The notes: generated by a model not told the origin, from the sequence alone. Counted from the stretch's first letter, positions 48,568 to 57,880 are shown. The stretch: DNA of 64,000 nt from Pseudomonadota bacterium (GCA_021818425.1 JAKAEC010000003.1:1-64000); one strand, 5' to 3'. Numbers and translations are program-made.

Positions 48568-49551
48568 CTACATCCAAGGTGGCGTCGGCAGGTTTTTGGA
48601 CTTCAGGAATTCTGGATTGAATAGCTTGCTTTGGTAACGCGCTCCTCCATCGCATAACATGGTCACAATGGTGTGGCCGGGCCCCATTTCGCGCGCCACA
48701 CGAATCGCCGCCGCCACATTTACCCCCGCCGAGCCGCCGACGGAAATGCCTTCATGAATCATGAGGTCGTAAACCTGCTCCAGAGCCTCTGGGTCCGCGA
48801 TTCTCACCGCATCGTCGATCGGGGCACCGTTCAAGTTCCCTGGCACGCGAGACTGGCCGATGCCCTCGGTAATGGAAGAGCCCGTAACAGTCAGGTCGCC
48901 ACACTTCACCCAGCCGTAAAGCCCGCTCCCCTCCGGGTCTGCCAGCACGATCCTCACCTTTGGCTTGCGCGCCTTCAAGGCAAACCCCACCCCGGCCAGC
49001 GTTCCGCCGGTGCCGCAGGCGCAGGTAAATGCATCCACCCGGCCGCCGGTCTGTGCCCATATCTCCGGCCCAGTAGTTTCGCTGTGGGCCTCGCGGTTGG
49101 CTAAGTTATCGAATTGATTGGCCCACACAGCCCCCAGCTCCTCAGCTAGCCGACGCGAAACATGCACGTAATTTCCTGGGTCCTTGAACGGCTTTGCCGG
49201 CACCAACCGCAAATCCGCGCCGATCATCCGTAAAAAATCAATCTTCTCCTGGCTTTGGGTCTCCGGCATCACGATTACACTCTTGTAGCCCAGTGCATTG
49301 GCCACAAGCGTAATGCCAATGCCGGTATTGCCGGCCGTGCCCTCCACGATCGTGCCGCCCGACCTCAGCACACCACGGGCCTCAGCATCGCGAATGATCG
49401 CTAGCCCCGCCCTGTCCTTCACTGAGCCGCCCGGCGAGCAGAATTCCGCCTTTCCCAGAATCTCGCAGCCCGTGGCGGCCGACGCCCGTTTGAGCCTGAT
49501 GATAGGGGTATTGCCAATCGCCCCGATCAGCCCGTCCGCCACTGTTTCCAT
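48568..49551 (-). CDS. Cysteine synthase family protein (PLP-dependent)
   Basis: Likely O-acetylserine sulfhydrylase, 327 residues. The PLP lysine is in 'CSPGGSVKDRAGL', the substrate loop is 'EGTAGNTGIGITL', and the phosphate-binding loop is 'CACGTGGTLAG'. It resembles the group of bacterial cysteine synthases with a longer C-terminus ('YQSKLFNPEFLKSKNLP') that in some organisms could act on related substrates, so cysK is not asserted. It is divergent from a rhodanese with about 53 bp between starts, and a sulfur theme links them. Confidence 0.88.
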   Translation of the reverse strand: METVADGLIGAIGNTPIIRLKRASAATGCEILGKAEFCSPGGSVKDRAGLAIIRDAEARGVLRSGGTIVEGTAGNTGIGITLVANALGYKSVIVMPETQSQEKIDFLRMIGADLRLVPAKPFKDPGNYVHVSRRLAEELGAVWANQFDNLANREAHSETTGPEIWAQTGGRVDAFTCACGTGGTLAGVGFALKARKPKVRIVLADPEGSGLYGWVKCGDLTVTGSSITEGIGQSRVPGNLNGAPIDDAVRIADPEALEQVYDLMIHEGISVGGSAGVNVAAAIRVAREMGPGHTIVTMLCDGGARYQSKLFNPEFLKSKNLPTPPWM

Positions 49552-49604
49552 CTATAACGCTCCTCGCTATGCTGGCACCAAAAGATACGTTGCCGGAGGA
49601 TATT

Positions 49605-50015
49605 ATGATCGAAGACGTGTCACCGCGACAGGTCTGGGAAGCGTTGATGAGCAATCCGGACGCGGTTTTGTGCGATGTCCGCACCAATGCCGAGTGGAGC
49701 TTCGTCGGTCTTCCTGACCTAACCCAGACGGGCAAACAGCCAGTACTGGTCCAATGGCAAGTATTTCCCACGATGCAGCCCAATCCGAAATTCCTGGACA
49801 CACTGACCGCGGCGCATGTTGGGCATGATGCGTATGTGTATTTCATCTGCCGCTCCGGCGTGCGCAGCTTGGCCGCTGCCCAAGCCGCCAAGGCGGTGGG
49901 ATACAAGCGCGTATACAATGTGAAGGATGGATTTGAGGGGCCAACTGACCCACGCGGACATCGGGGTACCGTAGCGGGGTGGAAGGCAGAGGGGCTGCCC
50001 TGGCGGCAGGGCTGA
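49605..50015 (+). CDS. Rhodanese domain protein
   Basis: Single-domain sulfurtransferase of about 136 residues. The active-site loop is 'FICRSGVRSLAAAQ' with the persulfide-forming Cys, preceded by 'AVLCDVRTNAEWSFVG' and followed by 'VYNVKDGFEG'. The track begins at 49569, but ATG 49605 has GGAGGA six bases upstream and gives the family-like 'MIEDVSPRQVWEAL'. It lies head-to-head with the cysteine synthase gene, which suggests a role in sulfur transfer or sulfide handling. The partner acceptor is unknown. Confidence 0.92.
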   Translation: MIEDVSPRQVWEALMSNPDAVLCDVRTNAEWSFVGLPDLTQTGKQPVLVQWQVFPTMQPNPKFLDTLTAAHVGHDAYVYFICRSGVRSLAAAQAAKAVGYKRVYNVKDGFEGPTDPRGHRGTVAGWKAEGLPWRQG

Positions 50016-50059
50016 GTACTTAGGCTTTCGAGACTTTCATCTTGGTTTCAAAGGACTTT

Positions 50060-50694
50060 ATTTCGATATAAATACAGTATGCTTCTCAAAAAAAATCCGC
50101 CTGCAGTATTTCAATAATTCTACTGAATGAACCTGCAAGAGAGCTTAGTAGCGCCACCACTGCCACCTGCAGGATAGCGCGCGCCTCGTGATCTCTTGGT
50201 GTAATTCGGCATAGGCAAACTTACTCCTGCGATCTATAGTAAGGGAAGACGGAACTTACCATCGACCGTACGGACTTCCGCGATGTCGATATGAATGTGG
50301 CTGTTCAGATAAATCCGAACTTGCACTTTATTCCTTTTCCGTCCTTGATATCTGGTGATCGAGAAATGCCGTGGCTACAGGCAAAAAATCCGATGAAAAG
50401 CGCATAAGATGCGAGGTGGCGACCTAGAGCAGTGCAAAGGCAATCGTCCAGAGGCTGCGGCATATGTCAGCACAAAGCGACGAGAATAGCTTCGTCCTCT
50501 GCCGAGCGGGACGCTTTTTTAGCTCTTTCCAGGCAGTTGTAGATCGGCAGCTAAGTTGCGTTGCTCCCATTCGGCCACGGTCTTATGATTTATCCGGTAG
50601 CGCGCCGTCAGAATTTTCAGGCTTTCTGACGAAGATATATCATTCGACGCAGCCCTCTGTCGTTGTGGTATGGTCATGGAGAAGCTAGACCATG
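50060..50694 (-). pseudogene. Decayed IS481-type transposase gene
   Basis: Minus-strand pieces in shifting frames add up to an integrase-like transposase: 'SMTIPQRQRAAS', 'LKILTARYRINHKTVAEWEQR' (helix-turn-helix, in ORF 50519-50779), then after a frameshift 'SAEDEAILVAL', 'QPLDDCL', later 'HGISRSPDIK', 'HIHIDIAEVRTVDGK' (the first catalytic Asp region of the DDE fold) and 'DRRSKFAYAELHQEITRR'. Several stops and indels interrupt it, and the second half of the catalytic domain is missing or unrecognisable. It is thus an inactive fragment. No clear terminal repeats were seen. End points are approximate. Confidence 0.7.
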
Positions 50695-51000
50695 GGGCAT
50701 CACTCTCTTCCTTGGATAAGATTTCACCATTAAACCACGGGATCAAATATATAATCCAATATGATCGCCAATTGAACACAGAATTGCCAACTACATCACC
50801 TCCGCTATTTATTTTATATTAGAAACAACACTTTTCTTAATGATGAGTGCTTTCGAAAAGCATTCAAATTTTCAAACCCAATAAAATCAGAAGTTTTTGC
50901 CTTAGCGAATATGTCAATGAAAACATTTATAATATTCGAATCGATATCAAATCCTTATATGATACCTTATGGCACATAAACAAAGACTTCCATATTTAAA
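50695..51000. other. AT-rich gap between IS remnant and mscS
   Basis: About 300 bp of AT-rich sequence with no gene. It ends at the mscS terminator. It may be the flank of the old insertion. Confidence 0.4.
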
Positions 51001-51033
51001 AAAAGGCGGGCAAACCGCCCGCCTTTTTCTTAT
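51001..51033 (-). terminator. Terminator of mscS, possibly bidirectional
   Basis: GGCGGGC / GCCCGCC with loop AAACC, an A-run on one side and a T-run on the other. It directly abuts the mscS stop at 51030 on the minus strand and reads into TTTTTTT. Confidence 0.9.
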
Positions 51034-51902
51034 AGAACTTTATTTTCCTCATCATTCTTCTTAGACAATTCAATCGGATTCACAAATGTAATCGTTCGAT
51101 TAGGGAAAGGAATTTCAATTCCTGCTTCATCTAGGGAAAGCTTGATCTGTTCGGTAATCTCGCATTTCGTCACCCACCAGTCAGAGCCCTTCGTCCACAC
51201 ACGAAACACGAAATCTACCGAGCTTTCTCCTAACTCCTTCACCTTAATAAACGGCGCCGGATCAGTCAGCACGCGCGGATCGCTTCCCGCCACTTGTGCC
51301 AGTATGGCCGAGGCCCGCCTCAGATCGCAACCATATGAAACGCCAATGGTCATGTCGATCAAACGATTTTGAACGTTGGAATAATTTGTGATGGAAGCAG
51401 CCCACACATCCTTGTTTGGCACAAGAACTTGCAGCCCGTCATAGGTCTTCAACTCGGTATAGAACAAGCTCACATCCAGTACTGTCCCCGCCTGAGAGGA
51501 AACCTGCACGTAGTTCCCAGTACGGAATGGACGAAATAGAATCAGCATAATCCCGGCGGCAAGATTACTGAGCGTACCCTGCACTGCCAACCCAACAGCC
51601 AAGCCTGCGGCGCCCAGCATGGCTATCAACGAGGCGGTCTGAATACCAAACCTGTTAAGAACAAAGATAATGGCAAACGCCATCACCAAATATCTTGCAA
51701 TTGTACCAAAGAAACGAAACAGCGTCTCGTCAAGGTGCGCGCTTTTCCGTGAATATGAAACAATATGGTGGTGCAGCGCCCGCGCTCCAAAATGCGCCAC
51801 CAGAAGGATGACGATTGCATATACAATATTCAGAAAAAACACCTCAATGGAGTGAACTGTTCCCGCAGTGACCAGGGTCGATACGGAATGATTCACAGTC
51901 AT
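51030..51902 (-). CDS. Mechanosensitive ion channel, MscS family
   Basis: Small-conductance tension-gated channel of about 290 residues. Three N-terminal helices, then the pore-lining TM3 with its Gly/Ala pattern ('SLIAMLGAAGLAVGLAVQGTLSNLAAGIMLILFRPF'), the beta domain ('GTVLDVSLFYTELKTYDGLQVLVPN') and the C-terminal alpha/beta cage ending 'IEIPFPNRTI'. Length and features fit E. coli MscS itself. It is monocistronic with its own terminator, and should relieve turgor after hypo-osmotic shock. Confidence 0.94.
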   Translation of the reverse strand: MTVNHSVSTLVTAGTVHSIEVFFLNIVYAIVILLVAHFGARALHHHIVSYSRKSAHLDETLFRFFGTIARYLVMAFAIIFVLNRFGIQTASLIAMLGAAGLAVGLAVQGTLSNLAAGIMLILFRPFRTGNYVQVSSQAGTVLDVSLFYTELKTYDGLQVLVPNKDVWAASITNYSNVQNRLIDMTIGVSYGCDLRRASAILAQVAGSDPRVLTDPAPFIKVKELGESSVDFVFRVWTKGSDWWVTKCEITEQIKLSLDEAGIEIPFPNRTITFVNPIELSKKNDEENKVL

Positions 51903-52011
51903 TCTGATCTCCTTTCTAAAAGTTTTGATCCGTTTATACTACGAACCTGTAAGTACGCAGGCAACGAACACAAAAACCCATCAAAAACAACAAGGATTCA
52001 CAAAGAAAAAA

Positions 52012-53088
52012 TCAGTATCCGGTAGAACTGAAAATCACTACGCTCTCCACATTCTCTGAAAATGGAAATTGGTCAATCGGCATTGCCGCCAGAATTTTAT
52101 ATCTCGCTCGCCGTAACAATCCTGCATCATACGCCAGCGCCTCTGGGTTGCAACTCACGTAAATTATCCGGGCCACACCTGCGCCTGCCAAGAATTGCAT
52201 TTGCGTTGCGGCTCCGGCGAAAGGCGGATCCAACACCACCGCATCGGCACCTTTAAAATCCTTGGTTAGCAGCGGCCGACGATGCAAGTCCCGATGCGTC
52301 ACCGTCACGCGCCCCGCCAGCCCCGCAGCCCGTGCGGCCTTGTCAGCAGCGCAAACCGCCGACTCATCCCCCTCATAGGCTTCCACACGGGCATGCTGGG
52401 CCAAAGCAAAGCTCAGCGTGCCGCACCCTGCATAAAGCTCAATAATCCGACTCTTGCTCCGCAGCTTCGGCAACCCAGCCAGCATGGCGGCAATTATCGC
52501 CGCTTCTCCTTCCGGACTCGCCTGAAGAAAACCTCCGGGCGGCGGCGTTACCTTGACCCCCGCGAAATCTAACACCGGATTTGCCAGCACAATCACCGGC
52601 TCCGGCAAGCTCTTCGGCTCAGCCACGCAGAGGCGCGGCACGCCGTGCTCCTGCACAAAGGCAATTAGGCGGGCGCGGTCCGGCTGGGTCAACGCAGCAT
52701 CGGAGCGGAGCAGAATGTCGGGCCCGTTATCGAGCCAATTGATCACCACCGATGCCTTGCACCGGAAGGCATGCAGGCTGCGCAACACCCCCCGAAGGGG
52801 CGGCAGCAATGGCAGAAAACCTGGGTGCAACAGTGCGCATTCCCGCATGTCCACTACGTCGGACGAACGCCTGCGATGTAGCCCGAGCGCAACCTCTGCC
52901 CCCTTGCGGCTGGCGGCCAGATCCACCCGACGACGGTTGCACAGGGGCACCGCCACCAGCGGCGCCACGTCAGCGTTGTTATAGCCCGCGCGGGCCAGGG
53001 CATTTATTAGTACGACGCGCTTGTCTGGCTGGTTGCGGTCATTGCTGGCGCACCCCCCGCAAACACCAAAATGCGCACAATGCGACAT
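52012..53088 (-). CDS. TrmA/RlmD-type SAM-dependent RNA methyltransferase
   Basis: Probable 5-methyluridine RNA methyltransferase of about 358 residues. Cysteines for a 4Fe-4S cluster are at the N-terminus ('CAHFGVCGGC' and 'CALLHPG'). SAM motif I is 'IELYAGCGTLSFAL', followed by 'AVVLDPPFAGA' and the catalytic 'YVSCNPEALAYD'. It is shorter than E. coli RlmD and lacks a TRAM domain, as is common in alphaproteobacteria. ATG 53088 is chosen; a TTG at 53100 overlaps the helicase stop as TTGA and is also possible. The helicase gene directly upstream suggests joint rRNA work. Confidence 0.9.
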   Translation of the reverse strand: MSHCAHFGVCGGCASNDRNQPDKRVVLINALARAGYNNADVAPLVAVPLCNRRRVDLAASRKGAEVALGLHRRRSSDVVDMRECALLHPGFLPLLPPLRGVLRSLHAFRCKASVVINWLDNGPDILLRSDAALTQPDRARLIAFVQEHGVPRLCVAEPKSLPEPVIVLANPVLDFAGVKVTPPPGGFLQASPEGEAAIIAAMLAGLPKLRSKSRIIELYAGCGTLSFALAQHARVEAYEGDESAVCAADKAARAAGLAGRVTVTHRDLHRRPLLTKDFKGADAVVLDPPFAGAATQMQFLAGAGVARIIYVSCNPEALAYDAGLLRRARYKILAAMPIDQFPFSENVESVVIFSSTGY

Positions 53089-53096
53089 CGTAAGGC

Positions 53097-54602
53097 TCAA
53101 GCGGCGATGTCAGAACCGCTATCTTCCGGGCCACGCGGCTCCTCGTCTGTCGCCGCTGGGGAGGCGCCCCGACGGCGAATTAGCATGAAGGCTGGGACAT
53201 TCTCGCCAAAGCCACGCACCTCGGCGTTGCTGTCGCGTTCACGCCGCTCGGGCTTACGGTGCTGGTCGCGCACAGGCCGCCCGACCGGCTCGGCCTTGCG
53301 TTCCTTGTCCGCGCCACCCATTTCACGGTCCCGCTCTCGCTCTCTGTCTTTCTTTGGTCCGCGGCCACGTCTGCGGCCGTCCTCGTCAGACCACTCAGCC
53401 GGGTCCAGCCCCTCAATCACGATGCGCGGAATTGCGCCGCCTGTCAGCTTCTCCACCGCTTCAACCGCCAGCTTGTCGGCCGGTGCCGCCAGCGTATACG
53501 CATGGCCTTCACGCCCAGCGCGACCTGTGCGGCCAATGCGGTGCACATAATCCTCGGCATGGTGCGGCACGTCGAAATTGAACACATGGCTGAGCCCGCC
53601 AATATCGATACCCCGCGCCGCAACATCGGAGCAAACAAGAATCTGTAACTCTCCCGCCTTGAACTTCTCTAGGGTGGCGAAGCGTACGCTTTGCGGCAGG
53701 TCCCCATGGAGGGCACCGACGGCGAAGCTGTGCCTAAGAAGCGATTTGAGCAGAATGTCCACGTCCCGCTTGCGGTTGCAAAACACAATGGCATTCTGCA
53801 CGGCCTCAGCTCGCAGTAGACGGCGCAGCGCCTCGCGCTTGTCATGCTCGTTCACCAGCACTAGGCCGGATTTGATCGTAGTGGCTACGGTCGCCGGGCG
53901 CGAAACACTAATCTGCTTCGGATTACTAAGAAAAGCATCCGCCAGGCGGCGAATTTCCGGAGCCATCGTAGCGGAAAAGAATAGTGTTTGCCGGCTCTGC
54001 GGCAGCAGAGAAACGATGCGTTCGATGTCCGGAATGAAGCCCATATCCAGCATGCGGTCAGCTTCGTCGATTACGAGCACCCGCACATCGCGCAATAGCA
54101 GCCCGCCGCGCTCGAACAAATCAATCAACCGGCCAGGTGTGGCGATCAGCACGTCCACACCCTTGGTTAGCGCCGCCTTCTGGTCCGACATGCTTTCGCC
54201 GCCAATCAGCAGCGCATGGTTAAGCTTTAGGTTCTTGCCGTATTGGACAAAATTTTCTGCCACCTGCAAAGCTAGCTCGCGCGTCGGCTCCAAAATTAGC
54301 GAACGCGGCATCCTCGCGCGGGCCCGAGAGCCGGCTAGAATATCAAGCATCGGCAGGGTAAAACTAGCGGTCTTACCAGTGCCAGTCTGCGCCACACCCA
54401 ACACATCCTGCCCCATCAGAACAACGGGAATGGCTTGCGCCTGAATGGGCGTAGGCTTGGAATACCCCTTCTCTGCCAGCGCCTTCAGGATAGGTTCCGA
54501 AAGACCCAGCGCCGCGAAATCTGTGACCTCGGCTTGGGTCTGTTCTACCTCCGGCAGAATGGCTAGCGTTTCGGGTTGTTCAGCGTCGTTTATGTCTGGC
54601 AA
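53097..54602 (-). CDS. DEAD-box RNA helicase with charged C-terminal tail
   Basis: About 501 residues. The helicase core (~30-390) has 'GYSKPTPIQAQAIP', 'AQTGTGKTASF', 'PTRELALQ', 'VIDEADRMLDMG', 'SATM', 'GALHGDLPQS', 'SDVAARGIDIGG' and 'HRIGRTGRAG'. The tail of about 110 residues is rich in Arg, Glu and Asp ('KKDRERERDREMGG'). It is distinct from the RhlE-type protein at 41.5 kb and represents a second paralogue. It precedes the RNA methyltransferase with overlap or near-overlap, so an operon for ribosome maturation is likely. Confidence 0.93.
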   Translation of the reverse strand: MPDINDAEQPETLAILPEVEQTQAEVTDFAALGLSEPILKALAEKGYSKPTPIQAQAIPVVLMGQDVLGVAQTGTGKTASFTLPMLDILAGSRARARMPRSLILEPTRELALQVAENFVQYGKNLKLNHALLIGGESMSDQKAALTKGVDVLIATPGRLIDLFERGGLLLRDVRVLVIDEADRMLDMGFIPDIERIVSLLPQSRQTLFFSATMAPEIRRLADAFLSNPKQISVSRPATVATTIKSGLVLVNEHDKREALRRLLRAEAVQNAIVFCNRKRDVDILLKSLLRHSFAVGALHGDLPQSVRFATLEKFKAGELQILVCSDVAARGIDIGGLSHVFNFDVPHHAEDYVHRIGRTGRAGREGHAYTLAAPADKLAVEAVEKLTGGAIPRIVIEGLDPAEWSDEDGRRRGRGPKKDRERERDREMGGADKERKAEPVGRPVRDQHRKPERRERDSNAEVRGFGENVPAFMLIRRRGASPAATDEEPRGPEDSGSDIAA

Positions 54603-54697
54603 AAACTAGGTCTCTCGTGGTCGGTGGCGCAGCATCGCGCCGAGCGCGGATAGCGCCCAGGTAATTGCGCTCCGTATCGGCAATGATTGCCGCAAAG

Positions 54698-55123
54698 TCA
54701 AGGATCGCAGCAGGAATTAACCAATTTCGGTGGATCCAGCGCGTCCAGAATTGGGCAATCGGGCCTGTCATCGCCATGACAGCTGGCGGCAAGGTGCTTC
54801 AGCGTACGGCTCATCGCCTCCAGCTCGGCAGCTTTCTGGTCCAGCTCCTCAACATGCCGCAGCGCAATCGCCTTTACTTCAGCCGAGCTACGCGCCTTAT
54901 CCCGCCAGAGAGAGAGAAGTTGGCGGATATCCTCAAAGGAAAAACCTAGATCGCGCGACCGGCGGATAAAGCCTAACTCATGCAGCTCCGCCTCGCTGTA
55001 ATGGCGGTAGCGGTTTTCGGTGCGCCGAGGCGCCTTTATCAGACCTATGCTCTCGTAATGCCGGATCATTTTCGCGGAAACGCCAGTAATAGCCGAAGCC
55101 TGGGCAATCGTCACCAAATTCAT
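54698..55123 (-). CDS. cueR: Copper-responsive MerR-family regulator CueR
   Basis: Cu(I) sensor that activates copper efflux promoters. About 141 residues. The MerR helix-turn-helix starts 'VTIAQASAITGVSAKMIRHYESIGLI', a dimerisation helix follows, and the metal loop has the two Cu(I) cysteines in 'SCHGDDRPDCPILD'. Start ATG 55123 (MNLVTIAQ) gives the normal length; the track start at 55219 falls in the copA remnant. Its ATG overlaps the old copA stop as ATGA, showing that copA-cueR was once an operon. With copA decayed, its remaining visible target is the copZ promoter. Confidence 0.92.
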   Translation of the reverse strand: MNLVTIAQASAITGVSAKMIRHYESIGLIKAPRRTENRYRHYSEAELHELGFIRRSRDLGFSFEDIRQLLSLWRDKARSSAEVKAIALRHVEELDQKAAELEAMSRTLKHLAASCHGDDRPDCPILDALDPPKLVNSCCDP

Positions 55124-55656
55124 ACCACCCTCCAGTGCCGCAACCGCAGCGCATTGCCTAGCACCAAAGTAAGGAGGCTGCCATGGCTTGGCCCGCCATA
55201 GTCGGGCTGAGCAGCCCAAATTCCTTCGCGGCGGAATACCAAGTACATTGTAGATCAGCGCCTAGAACAGCCCTTGCGTCAGAATCCGCGACCTATGGCA
55301 GGCAAGATCCAGCGCCGCCAGGGCTAGAACCAAGCCCGTCTTCAACGACGAAATGGACGCTACCTCAATTCCCCCATCCGGCCCTGTCCCATCGCCATGC
55401 CGACATCGGCGGCTGCCAATACGGCGGCATCGTTGATGCCATCGCCCAACATCGCCACGTGCCGCCGCTCTTGGCAGAAAGTATCGATAATTTCACGTTT
55501 TCGGTCAGGCGATGCCGCGACCGCCACGCCGCCTTGCGGTCCGCCGTTAGCAGCAGCGCTTCTATGCCTACGGCTGCCAAACGCCGCGCAGTTGGCGCAG
55601 GTTATGCTGCCAATCGCGAGTTCGGTCTGCTTGAGAGATGAAGTTACCCGGTCCAT
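55120..55656 (-). pseudogene. copA: copA, copper P-type ATPase remnant with large internal deletion
   Basis: The start survives ('MDRVTSSLKQTELAIGSITCANCAA', an HMA copper-binding N-terminus). Within a few codons it jumps to the hinge/P-domain end of a P1B ATPase: 'GIEALLLTADRKAA', then 'RHVAMLGDGINDAAVLAAADVGMAMGQG'. Further shifted frames give 'LIYNVLGIP', 'GLLSPTMAG' and 'LTLVLGNALRLRHWR' followed by TGA. The actuator domain, most membrane helices, the CPC motif and the DKTGT phosphorylation site are missing, and several frameshifts and a stop are present. Full-length CopA is about 750-800 residues. It cannot transport copper. Confidence 0.85.
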
Positions 55657-55697
55657 GGTCCATCATATGACCTTTCTATTATAGGGAGGTTAGCACC

Positions 55698-55728
55698 TTG
55701 ACGTTGCTATTGTTGGGAACTTTATAAA
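55698..55728 (+). promoter_or_regulatory. MerR-type promoter (19-bp spacer) ahead of copZ
   Basis: TTGACG (55698-55703) and TATAAA (55723-55728) are 19 bp apart, the over-long spacing that MerR-family activators such as CueR correct by bending DNA. An ACCTT half-site and a GGGAACTT stretch lie in and around the spacer. It is 28 bp before copZ, opposite the copA remnant. Confidence 0.65.
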
Positions 55729-55756
55729 ACGTGACCATTCCCTCACGGAGCAAGGC

Positions 55757-55969
55757 ATGACCAACTCACCTTTTCGCTTCACAGTCCCTGATATGGATTG
55801 CGGCGGCTGCGTACGCTCTATTACCGAGGCCATTCAAAGGGTTGACGCCACCGCGAAGGTGCAAGCCGACCTGGATACCAAGCTGGTGAGTGTCGGCGGC
55901 ACGGCCGATGCGGCAGTCTACGCTGGCGCGATCCAAAGTGCCGGGTTCGACGTTGAGGAAGCCATCTGA
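55757..55969 (+). CDS. copZ: Copper chaperone, HMA domain protein
   Basis: Small cytosolic Cu(I) carrier of 70 residues with the HMA fold. The metal motif is 'VPDMDCGGCVRSITEAI' (MDCxxC). Length matches CopZ/Atx1-like proteins. The start at 55757 has GGAG upstream. It is under the presumed CueR promoter and in frame, unlike the neighbouring copA. In a normal system CopZ hands copper to CopA; with copA broken here it may act as a buffer or serve another ATPase elsewhere. Confidence 0.88.
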   Translation: MTNSPFRFTVPDMDCGGCVRSITEAIQRVDATAKVQADLDTKLVSVGGTADAAVYAGAIQSAGFDVEEAI

Positions 55970-55987
55970 GCTACTTTCATACCAGGT

Positions 55988-57724
55988 TCACTGTGCCCCT
56001 TGAAGCTGAAGCGACAGCATATCCCGGTACGGCCCGACGCGGCGTGCCAGCGCATCCGGGGGTCCTTCGTCCAAAATTACCCCGCTATCCATTACCACAA
56101 TGCGATCGAAATCCCTCAGCGTGGAAAGCCGATGTGCGACGGCAATCACCGTGCGGCCCCGGGCCAGTTCCGCTAACGCCATCTGCACTGTGGCCTCCGA
56201 CTCGGAATCCAATGCGGATGTCGCCTCATCCAGTACCAAAATCGGCGCATCCCGCAGAAAGGCCCGTGCAATCGCCAAACGCTGACGCTGCCCACCTGAA
56301 AGCCGCAAGCCGCGCTCACCCACCATTGTATCGTAACCTTCTGGCAACGCCTCAATGAACTCTGCCGCATAGGCCGCGCGCACCGCCTCCCTCACCTCCT
56401 CATCGCTGGCTTCGGGCTTTCCGTAGCGAACATTCTCCCTTACCGAGCGATGAAACATCTGCACGTCCTGTGAGACAACGGAAATGGCGGAAGCAAGGCT
56501 CAGCCGCCGCACATGGCAAATCTCCTGGCCGTCAATCAGGATATGCCCCGAATCCGGATCATATTGCCGCTGCAGCAGGGCTAGCAGGCTGGATTTGCCT
56601 GAGCCAGATTTCCCCACCAGCCCGACATGCTCCCCGGCCCTAATCTCCAGCGAAACATCACGCAATGCCGGCTGACCGCCGCCATACCCGAAGCTGACAT
56701 TCCGAAAGGAAATCGCGCCGCGCGGCTGCACTAAGCCTTGGGCATGTGGTGCGTCTGGCATGTCATGCGGGATCAGCAGCGCCTGCAACGCCTCCGCCAG
56801 TCTGGCCCAGTCCTGCACCATATCCACCAGCGCTACAGCCAAATCCCGAGTACCATGCAGCACGGTGAAACCGAGGCTCACTACAAGCACAACGTCACCC
56901 GCGGTTGCAGTGCCAACTTGCCAGCGCCGGATGATCCAATACAGTAGCCCGGCCGTCAGTACGGCCGTGGTCAGCGCGTGCAGAATACGAATTTTCTCAA
57001 GATAGCGCAGGCTGGCGCTCCGTGCCCGCATTTCACTACCCACTTCCTGCTCGAAATGCCGCGCCTCACGTAACGTGGCGCCAAAGGCGCGCACCACGCC
57101 CACATTATTAATCACATCTACAAGCTGCCCGTCCACAGACGCTGCCGCCTGAGCATAATGGTGGTTGAGATGCCGCCCCTTCCAGGCCATGCGCCCCAGC
57201 ACCACCCCTAAATGCAAAGATACTATAATCAGCGCCACACCCATCATCGGTACAACGCAACCGATTGTTACCACGGAACCAAGCACCGCGATCAAAGGTG
57301 GCAGCACATTCCAGGCTATCACACTCTCAATTCGGAACACGGCATTGCCGGTGGCTGAAATGCGGCCCGCCAACATGCCTGAACGGCGACTCACAAAAAA
57401 TCCGGTGGAATGGCCAAGCACGTGGTTGAACAAGAATTTTCTTAAATCTCCTGTTACCTCCACAAATGTTCTTGCAGCCACCCAGCCGCCAATGCGCCAA
57501 GACAGGTTGTCCAATGCGATCAAACCAGCCAGCAGTCCAAAAGCGCTCCACACCATGGGTACATCATGCCTGGCCATCACATCCACTAGATTCTTGACGG
57601 CGTATTGCGACATGACTGAACAACCAACACCAACAAAAATCGAGGTCAGCACAACAAAATGCGCAAACCGATGAGGGCCGATCATGCGCAGCAGGAACCA
57701 GAACGGTCTTTTTTCAAGATTCAT
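55988..57724 (-). CDS. ABC exporter, fused membrane and ATPase domains
   Basis: Half-size exporter of 578 residues. Six membrane helices fill the first 310 residues. The ATPase domain has Walker A 'GLVGKSGSGKSSLLALL', Q-loop 'SVVSQDVQMFH', signature 'LRLSGGQRQRLAIARAFL', Walker B 'ILVLDEATSALDSE' and the H-loop 'VAHRLSTL'. Such proteins form homo- or heterodimers; no second half-transporter is adjacent, so a homodimer is likely. The substrate (lipid, peptide or drug) is unknown. It is convergent with copZ and divergent from the GT4 gene by about 155 bp. Confidence 0.9.
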   Translation of the reverse strand: MNLEKRPFWFLLRMIGPHRFAHFVVLTSIFVGVGCSVMSQYAVKNLVDVMARHDVPMVWSAFGLLAGLIALDNLSWRIGGWVAARTFVEVTGDLRKFLFNHVLGHSTGFFVSRRSGMLAGRISATGNAVFRIESVIAWNVLPPLIAVLGSVVTIGCVVPMMGVALIIVSLHLGVVLGRMAWKGRHLNHHYAQAAASVDGQLVDVINNVGVVRAFGATLREARHFEQEVGSEMRARSASLRYLEKIRILHALTTAVLTAGLLYWIIRRWQVGTATAGDVVLVVSLGFTVLHGTRDLAVALVDMVQDWARLAEALQALLIPHDMPDAPHAQGLVQPRGAISFRNVSFGYGGGQPALRDVSLEIRAGEHVGLVGKSGSGKSSLLALLQRQYDPDSGHILIDGQEICHVRRLSLASAISVVSQDVQMFHRSVRENVRYGKPEASDEEVREAVRAAYAAEFIEALPEGYDTMVGERGLRLSGGQRQRLAIARAFLRDAPILVLDEATSALDSESEATVQMALAELARGRTVIAVAHRLSTLRDFDRIVVMDSGVILDEGPPDALARRVGPYRDMLSLQLQGAQ

Positions 57725-57880
57725 AAAAAACCTTTTCCGATAAATCCTCTGTAAAATTCAGACAAAAAACAACAATAATGAAATTGCGCCATATTGATGA
57801 CACGCCCGCCTTATTGAAGCCACATCAAGCTGCGTAGCTCCGTCTCAGCATCTCTCTCGACAAAGAAAGGCCGACAGGAC

